In this document: piece after piece, positions 44,104 through 59,110 of the stretch
Layout: each line of letters starts with the position of its first letter
Position numbering within the stretch: the stretch's first letter is position 1
Assembly: GCF_037975245.1 (NCBI RefSeq)
Contig: NC_092561.1
Location: 15,445,001-15,509,000 of the forward strand
Direction of reading: 5' to 3'
Source: Apostichopus japonicus
Lineage: Eukaryota; Echinodermata; Holothuroidea; Aspidochirotida; Stichopodidae
DNA length: 64,000 nucleotides
Translations under genes and position numbers: made by a program
The notes under the pieces: generated by a model
The model's database searches: none
Seen by the model: only the letters and a program-made list of their open reading frames with translations
What the model was told of the DNA's origin: nothing

Positions 44104-45008
44104 AGGGGAGGTTGCATTGCAATCGCCCATCGATTACCAACGGCTCTTTTAAGGGCCATCAAATCACCCAGAAAGATATACTCATTCCTCTCCTCAAACA
44201 TGCTTGCGTCAGTGTCTTATTTCTCCTTTTAAGTTAGATGTATCAGCTAGCTGCAACCCCAATAATCGTGGGGCTTCGGACCCTCAGCCAAAAACCAAAG
44301 GTCAGAAACCCCAAGATTTGATTGAAAACTCCTGCTGGACAGAAAACTAACATCCCATAAAAAAAAAAAAAAAATAAAGAAAATATATATAATGTATGTA
44401 GGGAACTTTTCACATGATTTTGGCCGCAGGTTTTATGAATTAAGTATTTAGCAAGAGATCTTGGATTAGGGGATAAAGGGAACTTTATTATTATTATTAT
44501 TATGAATAATTTTTGTAACTTTTTGGGTTTGAAATAAAAATAGATATTGTGTTTGGCTGCTTCAATGAGCTTACTGGTAGCAATGCATCTGGGGGTGTTA
44601 AGTCAGATCCTAAGGGCTTTGTTATTAATAGTCTTAGAAATTTGAAACTTGTAACAACTAACGAGGCATATACTACCGCAAGTATTAATCGTTTCGCACC
44701 TTTCAATGTTATTAAGTCTGGAAATTTTTGTCGGTGTGTTACGTAATCAATTCGCAAAGCCAAGCCGAGGGAACGAGCATCAGCTCAAATTTTCCCCCGA
44801 TCTACTGCGAGAGCCTATTGAAATGCCCGAGGCAGGTAAACTGTTATGGCAGTGGTATTAAATTTAAGATCCGTGCTTTGAACGATAGAGATATTACTAC
44901 GTTTTTAAGATTTACTTCTCTTGTATTGGAGATCGTTAACATACACGCTGATGTGTGTCAACCCATGTTAACACGCTTATAATACAAAGGCGATTAGGAT
45001 AGAGGATC

Positions 45009-45040
<32 letters not shown>

Positions 45041-45309
45041 GATTAGGGGTTATGATTATGAGTTAGGGATAAGCTCACTTTGATTATTTATTAGTGAATT
45101 GCATCATGCACGAAGGGAATCACCAACCACCCAGCATAGAAGTAATAATAACAATAATAATGATAATCATTTAAAAAATAATAATAATAATAATAATGAG
45201 ACGACAAGTTGCATGTTCGGAGGGAGAGAAAAATCTGCTCTAACTGGTAGATATGATGGCCCTTAAAAGAGCCGTTGGTTTTCGAGAATCCGTCGGAGAC
45301 AGATACGAT

Positions 45310-45726
<417 letters not shown>

Positions 45727-46438
45727 TCAGTCTGTGTTCTATCAGTACAAAGATGTAATGAAGCACGGACTACAAGAAACCGCACGTTATAAGCAGCTCC
45801 CCTCAAACAACCCGCTAATCGCGTCACTCGACCTGTGCTCGATTCTGATTGGCCGAGTGCGACAGCCGCGAGTCGTTCTGATTAGCTAAGCGGCAATGGC
45901 AAATTTCAGCAGCCTAATTTAAGCGAACGGTAGTCAAAACTGCTCATGCCGGGCAGGAAAATGGTAGTCACTTTCATAAAGTATCTATTTCTTAGACTTT
46001 CTGCCATTTAAAATGACGGAAAATTGGTGAAAACTCTTATCGAAAACCCTCGAGCTTCGCATTTGACAGTCAGTCAGCAATCCCCAATTGTGACGTCATG
46101 AACATTACCTTCGTCGATTGGTCAGATTAGGCTAACACAGAGTTAGCGTCAAGTGTAATTTTACGTGTGATATTTTAACGAAATGACAGGGTGAAGCCAA
46201 TATTCGACCATTCGGGACAAATTTGGCCTTATCGAATTCACCCCTCACCGATATTTCACCACATAGAACATCACACGACGAACAAGAAACGGCATCAAAC
46301 TCCGCCGAGCTTCCATTCCCACGGGTTCTGATGCAGACATCGGGGTAGTTCGCTTACGTCCGTTCAAAACATCGCCTGCTTGACGGGTATCGCTAATATA
46401 ATGCCACACATTGAGGGACTTTCTACATTTTACTGTGA

Positions 46439-46780
<342 letters not shown>

Positions 46781-47829
46781 ATGCATCTTTCCTGTCACGA
46801 AGACGAATCGAAATCCAACGGCTCTTTTAAGGGCCATCAAATATCCCCAGAGAGAGTTACTCATTCCTCTCCCTCGAAACATGCAATTCGTCGTCTTAAT
46901 TCTTTTCTTTGTGTGAGTGAATGTATGTGTGTGTGTATGTATACGCCAGCATCGGGCAAAATAAGTTATATGCATAGGCAATTTTGCTAGAAATTTCAAA
47001 ACACCGTAATTGAAATCCACCCCCTCCCTCAAGTGAAGTCCCCCCCCCCCCTTTAGTAATCCCTACCTAATTGGCTCTCCAGTTCCGACCTCCTGTTTAT
47101 TTATATAGACAACTTTCCCTAGAAAAAAAAAAACAAGTGTCTATTCTACAAAACTTCAATATTATCCCCGTAGGACCTCTTGCGAAGGTCGAGCAGGGGT
47201 AAACTCCTTTTATTTATACTCAAGTGAAGTCGGTTATTATACGTAATAAAATTCTGCAACAACCCCCAGTTCACCAATACAGCAAACCAGTGAAGTTCTA
47301 AGACATACGACCCAACAAGCAAGACAATACGAACTTCCCCCACCCCTCCACCCCCCTCCCGAATCGCTACTTGTCCATTGAACACAATGCATGCACGACT
47401 GTACCGTTACACGATTAGTCCCAAATGTGAGACAACATATCATTTGAAAATGCGCCCTTTTTTACCACTGCCAGAACAGTTTCCCTTGCCTCGGGCATTT
47501 TATTTGGCTCACGCGGTAGATCACTGGTAATGTGAGCCGAGGAAGTTACTTTTCCAAGCTCGTTCCCTTCGCTAGGCTTGGCGAGTCGATTACGTAACAC
47601 GCATGCTATTGTTCCAGACTAATTAGCTAGAAAGGTGCAGAAGTTGACAGTGGCGAAAAATGAACGTCAGTCTTACTAAAGAGCGGATTTTCATATGTGG
47701 CTATGTCGCGATCATCGCAAGTGAAACTATTGAGTGTTTGTGTGTGGTGGGGGAGGACCTAGAGGTTATTTATCGTTATTGTTGGATTTATTATGGATTA
47801 TTATGGATTCTAATACCTGCCTGTCTTGT

Positions 47830-48553
47830 CTCCTTACACCGTACAAACCTAGCAGAACCCTACGGTCATCATCGCAGGAATTGCTCAAGGAGAAGAGAAC
47901 AAGATGCAAGACCGGCGACAGAGCCTTCTCAGTCAGCGCTCCCAGAATGCCTATACCGAACTCTGTGAGTGTATGCATTTCTCTTACCACTTTTAAAAAC
48001 TGCTTTGAAAGCATATTATGTTCGACTCGCTTTTACTGTGTGATTGACTGTGTTTTAACTGTCATTGTGCATAGATACTACGTTTGGAACTAGTTACTTA
48101 ATTCTGAACATTTGATTTTTTTAAATATTTATCTTTCATTTATTTAGTACGTTTAGACTCTATTTTGTATCGTTTAGTATTGGGTATTTGATCTGTTTTA
48201 GGATTTTGTAATAATTCTCATACTGTAATGTTTTTTTTTTTTTGTAATTTAAAAATTTTCATTTATTTACTACGTTTAGGGCTCTATTTTGTATCGTTTA
48301 GTATTTAGGCTTTTACAATAATTCTCTTACTGTACTATAGTTCCTCATACTTATATATATTTAAACCTGGACTATGATTGAATCTATTTACATGCTTCTG
48401 AAATTGTTTTGGAGTATATGCGTTTTAGTATCGTTTAGTACGGGTGTGTTTTTTTTATATTGTTGCCTTTGGCTTTTACTTTTTTTCTCTTTTTTTTGCG
48501 CAGCTTTGCTGATTATGCGCTATATAAATATCACTTATTAATATTATTATTAT
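47830..48553 (+). mobile_element. LINE 3'-end remnant, unit 7
   Basis: Copy of 7423-8146. Confidence 0.75.
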
Positions 48554-48759
48554 CGATAAATGGGCCCCAGAACGTGATCAACTACACGGTCAATGGCTTG
48601 AGAGTAACAGGTACATATGATACAATGTAAGATTACTTAAAATAAGAGACAACGAAACTGCATGTTTGAGGAGGGGGAGATAAGTCTGCCGTTTCTGGAA
48701 TATAGGATGGCCCTTAAAAGAGCCGTTGGATGTCGAGCCTTCTACACGAGAAGAACAAT

Positions 48760-49131
48760 CTACTTGGAGGTGGTGTACTTGGTGACAGCCTTGGTACCCT
48801 CTGAGACGGCATGCTTGGCGAGCTCACCAGGCAGCAACAGTCTGACGGCGGTCTGGACCTCCCGACTGGTGATGGTGGACTTCCTGTTGTAGTGGGCCAA
48901 ACGGGAAGCTTCGGCGGCGATACGCTCGAAGATGTCGTTCACGAAGCTGTTCATGATAGACATAGCACGGCTAGAGATACCGGTGTCTGGGTGGACCTGC
49001 TTCATGACTTTGTAGATGTAGATACTGTAAGTCTCACGCCTGGTCCTTCGCCTCTTCTTGTCTCCTGGGTTGCGAGGTGCCTTGGACTTGGCGGCCTTCT
49101 TTGCTCCCTTTCCTGCAGCTTTTGGTGCCAT
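48760..49131 (-). CDS. H2B: Histone H2B, unit 7
   Basis: Protein identical to 8353-8724. Stem-loop at 48709-48724 (minus). Confidence 0.98.
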   Translation of the reverse strand: MAPKAAGKGAKKAAKSKAPRNPGDKKRRRTRRETYSIYIYKVMKQVHPDTGISSRAMSIMNSFVNDIFERIAAEASRLAHYNRKSTITSREVQTAVRLLLPGELAKHAVSEGTKAVTKYTTSK

Positions 49132-49495
49132 TTTGGACGTGAAGTTTTCGTTGCGATACGGTAAGTAAAGCGATGAATGAATGAGTGTCCTCCACGCTGC
49201 GAAATGTATTTATGACAGATTTGATATCACTTCAGCGAAGCAGAAAAACTTCCCATATTGACAAAGCACGTGCTATGCATTGCACAGCACACACGAGCTG
49301 GCCAATCACAATGCGGAAGCTTTTCTTAATTCTTTCACGCATTGTACGATCAGGGCAAAGGGTGGCATAGAATCCCCTCATAAGGGCACTGTGCTGTAGC
49401 TTTAGAGTCCGGACTACTTGAATGAGAGCTTTCCGGCAGGCAAATCATTTCTTTGATTCGTTTCAAGTCGAAAACATACCCAAATTTACTTCATC

Positions 49496-49876
49496 ATGAC
49501 TGGCAGGGGCAAAGGTGGTAAGGCCAGGGCAAAGGCCAAGAGTCGATCTGCAAGAGCAGGGCTTCAATTCCCAGTAGGTCGTGTACACAGGTTCCTGCGA
49601 AGAGGAAATTACGCCCAGAGGATCGGCGCTGGCGCACCCGTCTACCTGGCTGCCGTACTAGAGTACCTCGCCGCCGAGATCTTGGAATTGGCCGGTAACG
49701 CTGCACGTGACAACAAGAAGACCAGGATCATCCCCCGTCATCTCCAACTCGCCATCCGAAACGACGAGGAGTTGAACAAACTCTTGAGCGGAGTCACCAT
49801 CGCCCAGGGAGGTGTTCTTCCAAACATCCAGGCTGTCCTTCTACCCAAGAAGACATCCGGAGGCAAGAAGGCTTAA
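49496..49876 (+). CDS. H2A: Histone H2A, unit 8 (last complete copy)
   Basis: Protein identical to 9089-9469. Stem-loop at 49915-49930. The A tract downstream is 15 rather than 16 bases. Confidence 0.98.
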   Translation: MTGRGKGGKARAKAKSRSARAGLQFPVGRVHRFLRRGNYAQRIGAGAPVYLAAVLEYLAAEILELAGNAARDNKKTRIIPRHLQLAIRNDEELNKLLSGVTIAQGGVLPNIQAVLLPKKTSGGKKA

Positions 49877-50780
49877 AGGGGAGGTTGCATTGCAATCGCC
49901 CATCGATTACCAACGGCTCTTTTAAGGGCCATCAAATCACCCAGAAAGATATACTCATTCCTCTCCTCAAACATGCTTGCGTCAGTGTCTTATTTCTCCT
50001 TTTAAGTTAGATGTATCAGCTAGCTGCAACCCCAATAATCGTGGGGCTTCGGACCCTCAGCCAAAAACCAAAGGTCAGAAACCCCAAGATTTGATTGAAA
50101 ACTCCTGCTGGACAGAAAACTAACATCCCATAAAAAAAAAAAAAAATAAAGAAAATATATATAATGTATGTAGGGAACTTTTCACATGATTTTGGCCGCA
50201 GGTTTTATGAATTAAGTATTTAGCAAGAGATCTTGGATTAGGGGATAAAGGGAACTTTATTATTATTATTATTATGAATAATTTTTGTAACTTTTTGGGT
50301 TTGAAATAAAAATAGATATTGTGTTTGGCTGCTTCAATGAGCTTACTGGTAGCAATGCATCTGGGGGTGTTAAGTCAGATCCTAAGGGCTTTGTTATTAA
50401 TAGTCTTAGAAATTTGAAACTTGTAACAACTAACGAGGCATATACTACCGCAAGTATTAATCGTTTCGCACCTTTCAATGTTATTAAGTCTGGAAATTTT
50501 TGTCGGTGTGTTACGTAATCAATTCGCAAAGCCAAGCCGAGGGAACGAGCATCAGCTCAAATTTTCCCCCGATCTACTGCGAGAGCCTATTGAAATGCCC
50601 GAGGCAGGTAAACTGTTATGGCAGTGGTATTAAATTTAAGATCCGTGCTTTGAACGATAGAGATATTACTACGTTTTTAAGATTTACTTCTCTTGTATTG
50701 GAGATCGTTAACATACACGCTGATGTGTGTCAACCCATGTTAACACGCTTATAATACAAAGGCGATTAGGATAGAGGATC

Positions 50781-50812
<32 letters not shown>

Positions 50813-51081
50813 GATTAGGGGTTATGATTATGAGTTAGGGATAAGCTCACTTTGATTATTTATTAGTGAATTGCATCATGCACGAAGGGAATCACCAACC
50901 ACCCAGCATAGAAGTAATAATAACAATAATAATGATAATCATTTAAAAAATAATAATAATAATAATAATGAGACGACAAGTTGCATGTTCGGAGGGAGAG
51001 AAAAATCTGCTCTAACTGGTAGATATGATGGCCCTTAAAAGAGCCGTTGGTTTTCGAGAATCCGTCGGAGACAGATACGAT

Positions 51082-51498
<417 letters not shown>

Positions 51499-52210
51499 TC
51501 AGTCTGTGTTCTATCAGTACAAAGATGTAATGAAGCACGGACTACAAGAAACCGCACGTTATAAGCAGCTCCCCTCAAACAACCCGCTAATCGCGTCACT
51601 CGACCTGTGCTCGATTCTGATTGGCCGAGTGCGACAGCCGCGAGTCGTTCTGATTAGCTAAGCGGCAATGGCAAATTTCAGCAGCCTAATTTAAGCGAAC
51701 GGTAGTCAAAACTGCTCATGCCGGGCAGGAAAATGGTAGTCACTTTCATAAAGTATCTATTTCTTAGACTTTCTGCCATTTAAAATGACGGAAAATTGGT
51801 GAAAACTCTTATCGAAAACCCTCGAGCTTCGCATTTGACAGTCAGTCAGCAATCCCCAATTGTGACGTCATGAACATTACCTTCGTCGATTGGTCAGATT
51901 AGGCTAACACAGAGTTAGCGTCAAGTGTAATTTTACGTGTGATATTTTAACGAAATGACAGGGTGAAGCCAATATTCGACCATTCGGGACAAATTTGGCC
52001 TTATCGAATTCACCCCTCACCGATATTTCACCACATAGAACATCACACGACGAACAAGAAACGGCATCAAACTCCGCCGAGCTTCCATTCCCACGGGTTC
52101 TGATGCAGACATCGGGGTAGTTCGCTTACGTCCGTTCAAAACATCGCCTGCTTGACGGGTATCGCTAATATAATGCCACACATTGAGGGACTTTCTACAT
52201 TTTACTGTGA

Positions 52211-52552
<342 letters not shown>

Positions 52553-53600
52553 ATGCATCTTTCCTGTCACGAAGACGAATCGAAATCCAACGGCTCTTTT
52601 AAGGGCCATCAAATATCCCCAGAGAGAGTTACTCATTCCTCTCCCTCGAAACATGCAATTCGTCGTCTTAATTCTTTTCTTTGTGTGAGTGAATGTATGT
52701 GTGTGTGTATGTATACGCCAGCATCGGGCAAAATAAGTTATATGCATAGGCAATTTTGCTAGAAATTTCAAAACACCGTAATTGAAATCCACCCCCTCCC
52801 TCAAGTGAAGTCCCCCCCCCCCTTTAGTAATCCCTACCTAATTGGCTCTCCAGTTCCGACCTCCTGTTTATTTATATAGACAACTTTCCCTAGAAAAAAA
52901 AAAACAAGTGTCTATTCTACAAAACTTCAATATTATCCCCGTAGGACCTCTTGCGAAGGTCGAGCAGGGGTAAACTCCTTTTATTTATACTCAAGTGAAG
53001 TCGGTTATTATACGTAATAAAATTCTGCAACAACCCCCAGTTCACCAATACAGCAAACCAGTGAAGTTCTAAGACATACGACCCAACAAGCAAGACAATA
53101 CGAACTTCCCCCACCCCTCCACCCCCCTCCCGAATCGCTACTTGTCCATTGAACACAATGCATGCACGACTGTACCGTTACACGATTAGTCCCAAATGTG
53201 AGACAACATATCATTTGAAAATGCGCCCTTTTTTACCACTGCCAGAACAGTTTCCCTTGCCTCGGGCATTTTATTTGGCTCACGCGGTAGATCACTGGTA
53301 ATGTGAGCCGAGGAAGTTACTTTTCCAAGCTCGTTCCCTTCGCTAGGCTTGGCGAGTCGATTACGTAACACGCATGCTATTGTTCCAGACTAATTAGCTA
53401 GAAAGGTGCAGAAGTTGACAGTGGCGAAAAATGAACGTCAGTCTTACTAAAGAGCGGATTTTCATATGTGGCTATGTCGCGATCATCGCAAGTGAAACTA
53501 TTGAGTGTTTGTGTGTGGTGGGGGAGGACCTAGAGGTTATTTATCGTTATTGTTGGATTTATTATGGATTATTATGGATTCTAATACCTGCCTGTCTTGT

Positions 53601-54324
53601 CTCCTTACACCGTACAAACCTAGCAGAACCCTACGGTCATCATCGCAGGAATTGCTCAAGGAGAAGAGAACAAGATGCAAGACCGGCGACAGAGCCTTCT
53701 CAGTCAGCGCTCCCAGAATGCCTATACCGAACTCTGTGAGTGTATGCATTTCTCTTACCACTTTTAAAAACTGCTTTGAAAGCATATTATGTTCGACTCG
53801 CTTTTACTGTGTGATTGACTGTGTTTTAACTGTCATTGTGCATAGATACTACGTTTGGAACTAGTTACTTAATTCTGAACATTTGATTTTTTTAAATATT
53901 TATCTTTCATTTATTTAGTACGTTTAGACTCTATTTTGTATCGTTTAGTATTGGGTATTTGATCTGTTTTAGGATTTTGTAATAATTCTCATACTGTAAT
54001 GTTTTTTTTTTTTTGTAATTTAAAAATTTTCATTTATTTACTACGTTTAGGGCTCTATTTTGTATCGTTTAGTATTTAGGCTTTTACAATAATTCTCTTA
54101 CTGTACTATAGTTCCTCATACTTATATATATTTAAACCTGGACTATGATTGAATCTATTTACATGCTTCTGAAATTGTTTTGGAGTATATGCGTTTTAGT
54201 ATCGTTTAGTACGGGTGTGTTTTTTTTATATTGTTGCCTTTGGCTTTTACTTTTTTTCTCTTTTTTTTGCGCAGCTTTGCTGATTATGCGCTATATAAAT
54301 ATCACTTATTAATATTATTATTAT
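53601..54324 (+). mobile_element. LINE 3'-end remnant, unit 8
   Basis: Copy of 7423-8146. Confidence 0.75.
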
Positions 54325-54530
54325 CGATAAATGGGCCCCAGAACGTGATCAACTACACGGTCAATGGCTTGAGAGTAACAGGTACATATGATACAATGTA
54401 AGATTACTTAAAATAAGAGACAACGAAACTGCATGTTTGAGGAGGGGGAGATAAGTCTGCCGTTTCTGGAATATAGGATGGCCCTTAAAAGAGCCGTTGG
54501 ATGTCGAGCCTTCTACACGAGAAGAACAAT

Positions 54531-54902
54531 CTACTTGGAGGTGGTGTACTTGGTGACAGCCTTGGTACCCTCTGAGACGGCATGCTTGGCGAGCTCACCA
54601 GGCAGCAACAGTCTGACGGCGGTCTGGACCTCCCGACTGGTGATGGTGGACTTCCTGTTGTAGTGGGCCAAACGGGAAGCTTCGGCGGCGATACGCTCGA
54701 AGATGTCGTTCACGAAGCTGTTCATGATAGACATAGCACGGCTAGAGATACCGGTGTCTGGGTGGACCTGCTTCATGACTTTGTAGATGTAGATACTGTA
54801 AGTCTCACGCCTGGTCCTTCGCCTCTTCTTGTCTCCTGGGTTGCGAGGTGCCTTGGACTTGGCGGCCTTCTTTGCTCCCTTTCCTGCAGCTTTTGGTGCC
54901 AT
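54531..54902 (-). CDS. H2B: Histone H2B, unit 8
   Basis: Protein identical to 8353-8724. Stem-loop at 54480-54495 (minus). It is divergent from the broken H2A at 55267, so its shared promoter is intact. Confidence 0.98.
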   Translation of the reverse strand: MAPKAAGKGAKKAAKSKAPRNPGDKKRRRTRRETYSIYIYKVMKQVHPDTGISSRAMSIMNSFVNDIFERIAAEASRLAHYNRKSTITSREVQTAVRLLLPGELAKHAVSEGTKAVTKYTTSK

Positions 54903-55266
54903 TTTGGACGTGAAGTTTTCGTTGCGATACGGTAAGTAAAGCGATGAATGAATGAGTGTCCTCCACGCTGCGAAATGTATTTATGACAGATTTGATATCA
55001 CTTCAGCGAAGCAGAAAAACTTCCCATATTGACAAAGCACGTGCTATGCATTGCACAGCACACACGAGCTGGCCAATCACAATGCGGAAGCTTTTCTTAA
55101 TTCTTTCACGCATTGTACGATCAGGGCAAAGGGTGGCATAGAATCCCCTCATAAGGGCACTGTGCTGTAGCTTTAGAGTCCGGACTACTTGAATGAGAGC
55201 TTTCCGGCAGGCAAATCATTTCTTTGATTCGTTTCAAGTCGAAAACATACCCAAATTTACTTCATC

Positions 55267-55307
55267 ATGACTGGCAGGGGCAAAGGTGGTAAGGCCAGGG
55301 CAAAGGC
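55267..55307 (+). pseudogene. H2A: Histone H2A, 3'-truncated at the right array border
   Basis: The normal H2A promoter, 5' UTR and first 13 codons plus two bases of codon 14 are present, then histone identity stops. The frame stays open into flank DNA and ends at TAA 55366-55368. This gives a 33-residue chimeric frame: the [14 protein letters not shown] tail followed by an IAREISRG-type non-histone sequence. The histone fold and the 3' stem-loop are lost. It may still be transcribed, because the promoter is complete. Confidence 0.9.
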
Positions 55308-55325
55308 TATTGCCAGAGAAATTTC

Positions 55326-55458
55326 CAGGGGCCTTTTGCCCGGCCACCAGGGGCTTATTGCCCTGTAAAGTGGCTTTCAGGGGCTTTCTGCCCTAAAAAG
55401 TGGCTTTCAGGGGCCTTTTGCCCGCAGGGGCCTTTTGCCTTCAGGGGCTTTCTGCCCT
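55326..55458. repeat. Hairpin-forming minisatellite
   Basis: Six monomers begin at 55326, 55348, 55378, 55408, 55425 and 55442 (spacing 17-30 bp). The core is CAGGGGCYTTYTGCCC. Most cores can fold into a small hairpin with a GGGC/GCCC stem and a 4-5 nt loop. The second to fourth monomers are joined by linkers containing AAAGTGGCTTT. The block begins 18 bp past the end of histone homology. Confidence 0.8.
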
Positions 55459-55786
55459 CCCGTCGAGTCGTCGGCTTAAGTAGTCAGGCTCGTCCTAGGT
55501 CGAAATAATTAATTGCAATAATAATTTTTCATCCGCGACCAAGATGATGGCCAATTTCATGGTGTCCACCGGTGCCAAAAGGAGGATTAACGTCCTATTT
55601 TCGTATCTTGGTGGACATAACATTCCCAGAGACATAACACATTGTTTGTTTTATTAGATGCCCGATTTTGTTTATCACATTGTAACGGCATTCCTTAAAT
55701 TAATGGTATTTTTGCGATTCTCCTAGTGCTTGCGTAACGGTGTTTCTGTGCAACGTATCTCTCGCAAAGTCACAGTAGAAGAATGT
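55459..55786. other. Unclassified DNA between minisatellite and satellite
   Basis: I see no gene, repeat or RNA in this AT-rich stretch beyond short A/T runs. Confidence 0.5.
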
Positions 55787-57200
55787 GGTCAGATTTTGTG
55801 CTGTAATTAGGTCCAATGGGGAAAAATTAACACAAACCTGCAAGTTTTAGATAGAAAACAAAATTTATATAGATCGTCCACTATTTTATTCAACTGATAA
55901 TGCGTTTTAACGTTACATTCAACCCAATTCCTATCGCTCGATCTACAGGTGCTAATGCTGTTACTGTTATAGTACTATACATACGCAAGTATATCTCCCT
56001 AGGCATAATCATGACATTGGTCAGTTTTCGTGCTGTAATTAGGTCCAATGGTAATCAATTAACACAAACGTGCAAGTTTTAGATAGAAAACAAAATTTCT
56101 ATAGATCGTCCACTATTATAATCTACTGATAAAGCGTTTTAACGTTGTATTTAACCCAATTCCATCGTTCGATCTAGAGGTGCTTATGCTGTGACTATGG
56201 TATATATATATAGCACTATCTACGTACGCAGGTATAGCTCCATAGGCTAAATCAAGATTTTGGTCAGATTTTGTGCTGTAATTAGGTCCAATGGTAATCA
56301 ATTAACACAAACGTGCAAGTTTTAGATAGAAAACAAAATTTCTATAGATCGTCCACTATTATAATCTACTGATAAAGCGTTTTAACGTTGTATTTAACCC
56401 AATTCCATCGTTCGATCTAGCGGTGCTTATGCTGTGACTATCGTATATATATAGCACTATCTACGTACGCAGGTATAGCTCCATAGGCTAAATCAAGATT
56501 TTGGTCAGATTTTGTGCTGTAATTAGGTCCAATGGTAATCCAAGTTTTAGATAGAAAACAAAATTTCTATAGATCGTCCACTATTTTAATTGACTGATAA
56601 AGCGTTTTAACGTTGTATTTAACCCAATTCCATCGCTCGATCTACAGATGCTTATGCTGTGACTGTGGTATATGTGTAGCACTATCTACGTACGCAGGTA
56701 TAGCTCCATAGGCTAAATCAAGATTTTGGTCAGATTTTGTGCTGTAATTAGGTCCAATGGGGAACAATTAACACAAACGTGCAAGTTTTAGATAGAAAAC
56801 AAAATTTCTATAGATCGTCCACTATTTTAATCTACTGAAAAAGCGTGTTAACGTTGTATTTGAGCCAATTCCATCATTCTACATGTAGGTGCCTCTGCTG
56901 ATACTTTGATAGTACTATCTACGTACGCAAGTATAGCACCCTAGGTACAGTCAAGACTATGGTCAGTTTTCTTGCTGTAATTAGGTCCAATGGGGACCAA
57001 TTAACACAAACGTACAAGTTTTGGATAGAAAACAACATTTCTAGCGATCGTCTACTATTTTAATCTACCGATAAAGCGATATTACGTTATATTCATGTGG
57101 ATTTCATCGCTCGATCTGCAGGTGCTAATGCTGGTAGTGCTATCTACCATAGCTTCATAGACATCATATATACCTTTGGTCAGGTTTTGGACTGTCATTA
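55787..57200. repeat. Satellite block 1, monomers of about 230 bp
   Basis: Monomers starting at GGTCAG occur at 55787, 56019, 56262, 56503, 56728, 56961 and 57178 (spacing 217-243 bp). Each carries, in order, GTGCTGTAATTAGGTCCAAT, AACACAAACGTGCAAGTTTT, ATAGAAAACAAAATTTCT, GATCGTCCACTATT, AAGCG with TTAACGTT, AACCCAATTCCATCGCTCGA, and a GTACTATCTACGTACGCA-like end. The monomer starting at 56503 lacks about 16 bp. No coding potential is apparent. Confidence 0.9.
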
Positions 57201-59110
57201 GGTCAAATTGGGAAACAGACAGCTCTCCATCATCAGAATTGTCTAAATAATCTATCTTCAACTACCCAGTATCATTCCAGACGTTTTACGTAATTATTTG
57301 GTGATGAAATAAGCCAACTTGTAAAACACGACTACATCCACAGTGTGTAAATAGCCTATGCTCAGCATATCACACACAGTTATTTTGTGATGAGGGACAG
57401 AATTAGTCAAATAATTGACAGAAAAAACATATTTGGGCGAAATTCCATGCCTGGCAGTTAAAGATCACATATTTTCAGACTACCATGAACAATTTTAAGA
57501 ACTTTAACTCTTCATTTTAAGGTTAATACTAGGCCACAAAGCAACCACACACCCTTCTATATTTTCTATTATGCACAAAACTCTCACTGCAAAAATCAAA
57601 CATGCAGTAACTCAACAGTGTAAATTAGAGAGTTCTGGACTAATTAACTTCTTTTCATGTTTCTTTATAAAGAAAAAATGTTTTTCCGCTCGCATGTACC
57701 TTTTGGGACATTCGAAATCATTTTTTCATGAAAAAATAAACAAAATACTGTACCATGTGTAGGACTTTAACATATAACCTAGCAGCACAGAGTGTGGTGC
57801 TCTTTTTGAGGGGGTATAGTTTCAGTCATTTCTACTACCCTAAATCATATCAAATTAACAAGACAGGTTTCATTTTGCTCTCTAGATATATATCCAAGCT
57901 CACATTTATAGTTTCTGAAATTTTGATGAAATTTTTTATGAGAAAGCACTAAAAATACAAAACTGTAGCCTTCAGAATCAATGTAAGGTTTGTGTACCGT
58001 GGACACTACAATACTCAATCATCTCAGTTTTATGGTGTAAATTTGTCAATTTTCAGACATAAACCATATGCTTCTGTTTATTTATCAAAGATTATATATC
58101 AGTGAGATCACATGCACATTTTCAAGCATTTTAGCCCATTTCTTGATGAAGAAATTGGCAAAATGCTATACACTTACTAATACAGTGGTGTATAGTTCAG
58201 TTGTATAAGTCATTCTGTCATATATGAGGTGGTCTAGTTACAGCCCTGTCATTGATACCAAATCAGTTCAAATACTCCCGAGTGTCTACTCAGAGTCAGA
58301 AAACACATTTCGAAGATGAATTTCATTCATTTTAACAGTTTTGGTTGAATATTGTTTCTCAAAAGAAGGTAAATGCATGAGTGCAATCCTAAGGTTTTTA
58401 CACCATTATTCATTTCCAACATTATTACACCCCACTCTCTGCTAGTTTTAGTGTTAAAATTTGTAGTTTTTTTGCAAAAGCCTCCCTCATTTGTAGCATT
58501 AATGAATTGAAAGTATTTCTTAATTTCATTTCTACCTTTTATTGCAGTAAAAATGAGGATTTGAGAAAGAAATGGGACAAATTCTAGGCTTGACCAAATC
58601 CTCTGCATTACTCGTAAAGCTCGTGTACAAAGACCGAAGAGCTGAGACTCTGATCATGTCGTCAGCTACAACTGGACTCGGGAAAACTTCTTCGCCTTAA
58701 TTCCAGCATGAATAAATCTATTGAAATAATACTTCCTATTGTAGAAAACTAATATTTCTACATGAAATTTGCTCAGAAGTTGTGGAGGACCGATATTTTG
58801 GGAGAAATCCTACTATCTATCGCTTCGTGGCAGCATGATTTTGCAACGATTGATGAAGGTATATGATGGTCGTTTGTACAAAAATGATCCTGCTGATGTA
58901 AAACACTTGCCATGATGTCATTCAAACGTACATTTTCAGATAAATTAAATTTGAAGTGGAATAATCCATGTTTTTTTAAAACGCTGGGATTTTCAACGTC
59001 TTGAACGCCAAATTAGGAAAGTAATCGTCCATTTGGTGAGCTATTCCAAACTTGACGAACTCTGTAGCCTACCAATTGACTACAACGTAACACACAAAAA
59101 GGTATACGTA
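57201..59110. repeat. Higher-order repeat body, copy 1
   Basis: This segment recurs at about 60286-62200, and its first 150 bp recur from 63857. Marker pairs: AGCTCTCCATCATCAGAATT at 57211, 60312 and 63884, and the ATGTGTAG.ACTTTAACAT block near 57755 and 60848. It contains only short open frames that are not conserved between copies. Phrases such as AATTAGTCAAAT and GACAGAAAAAACAT echo the 230-bp monomer, so the body may be made of very diverged monomers. Confidence 0.75.
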
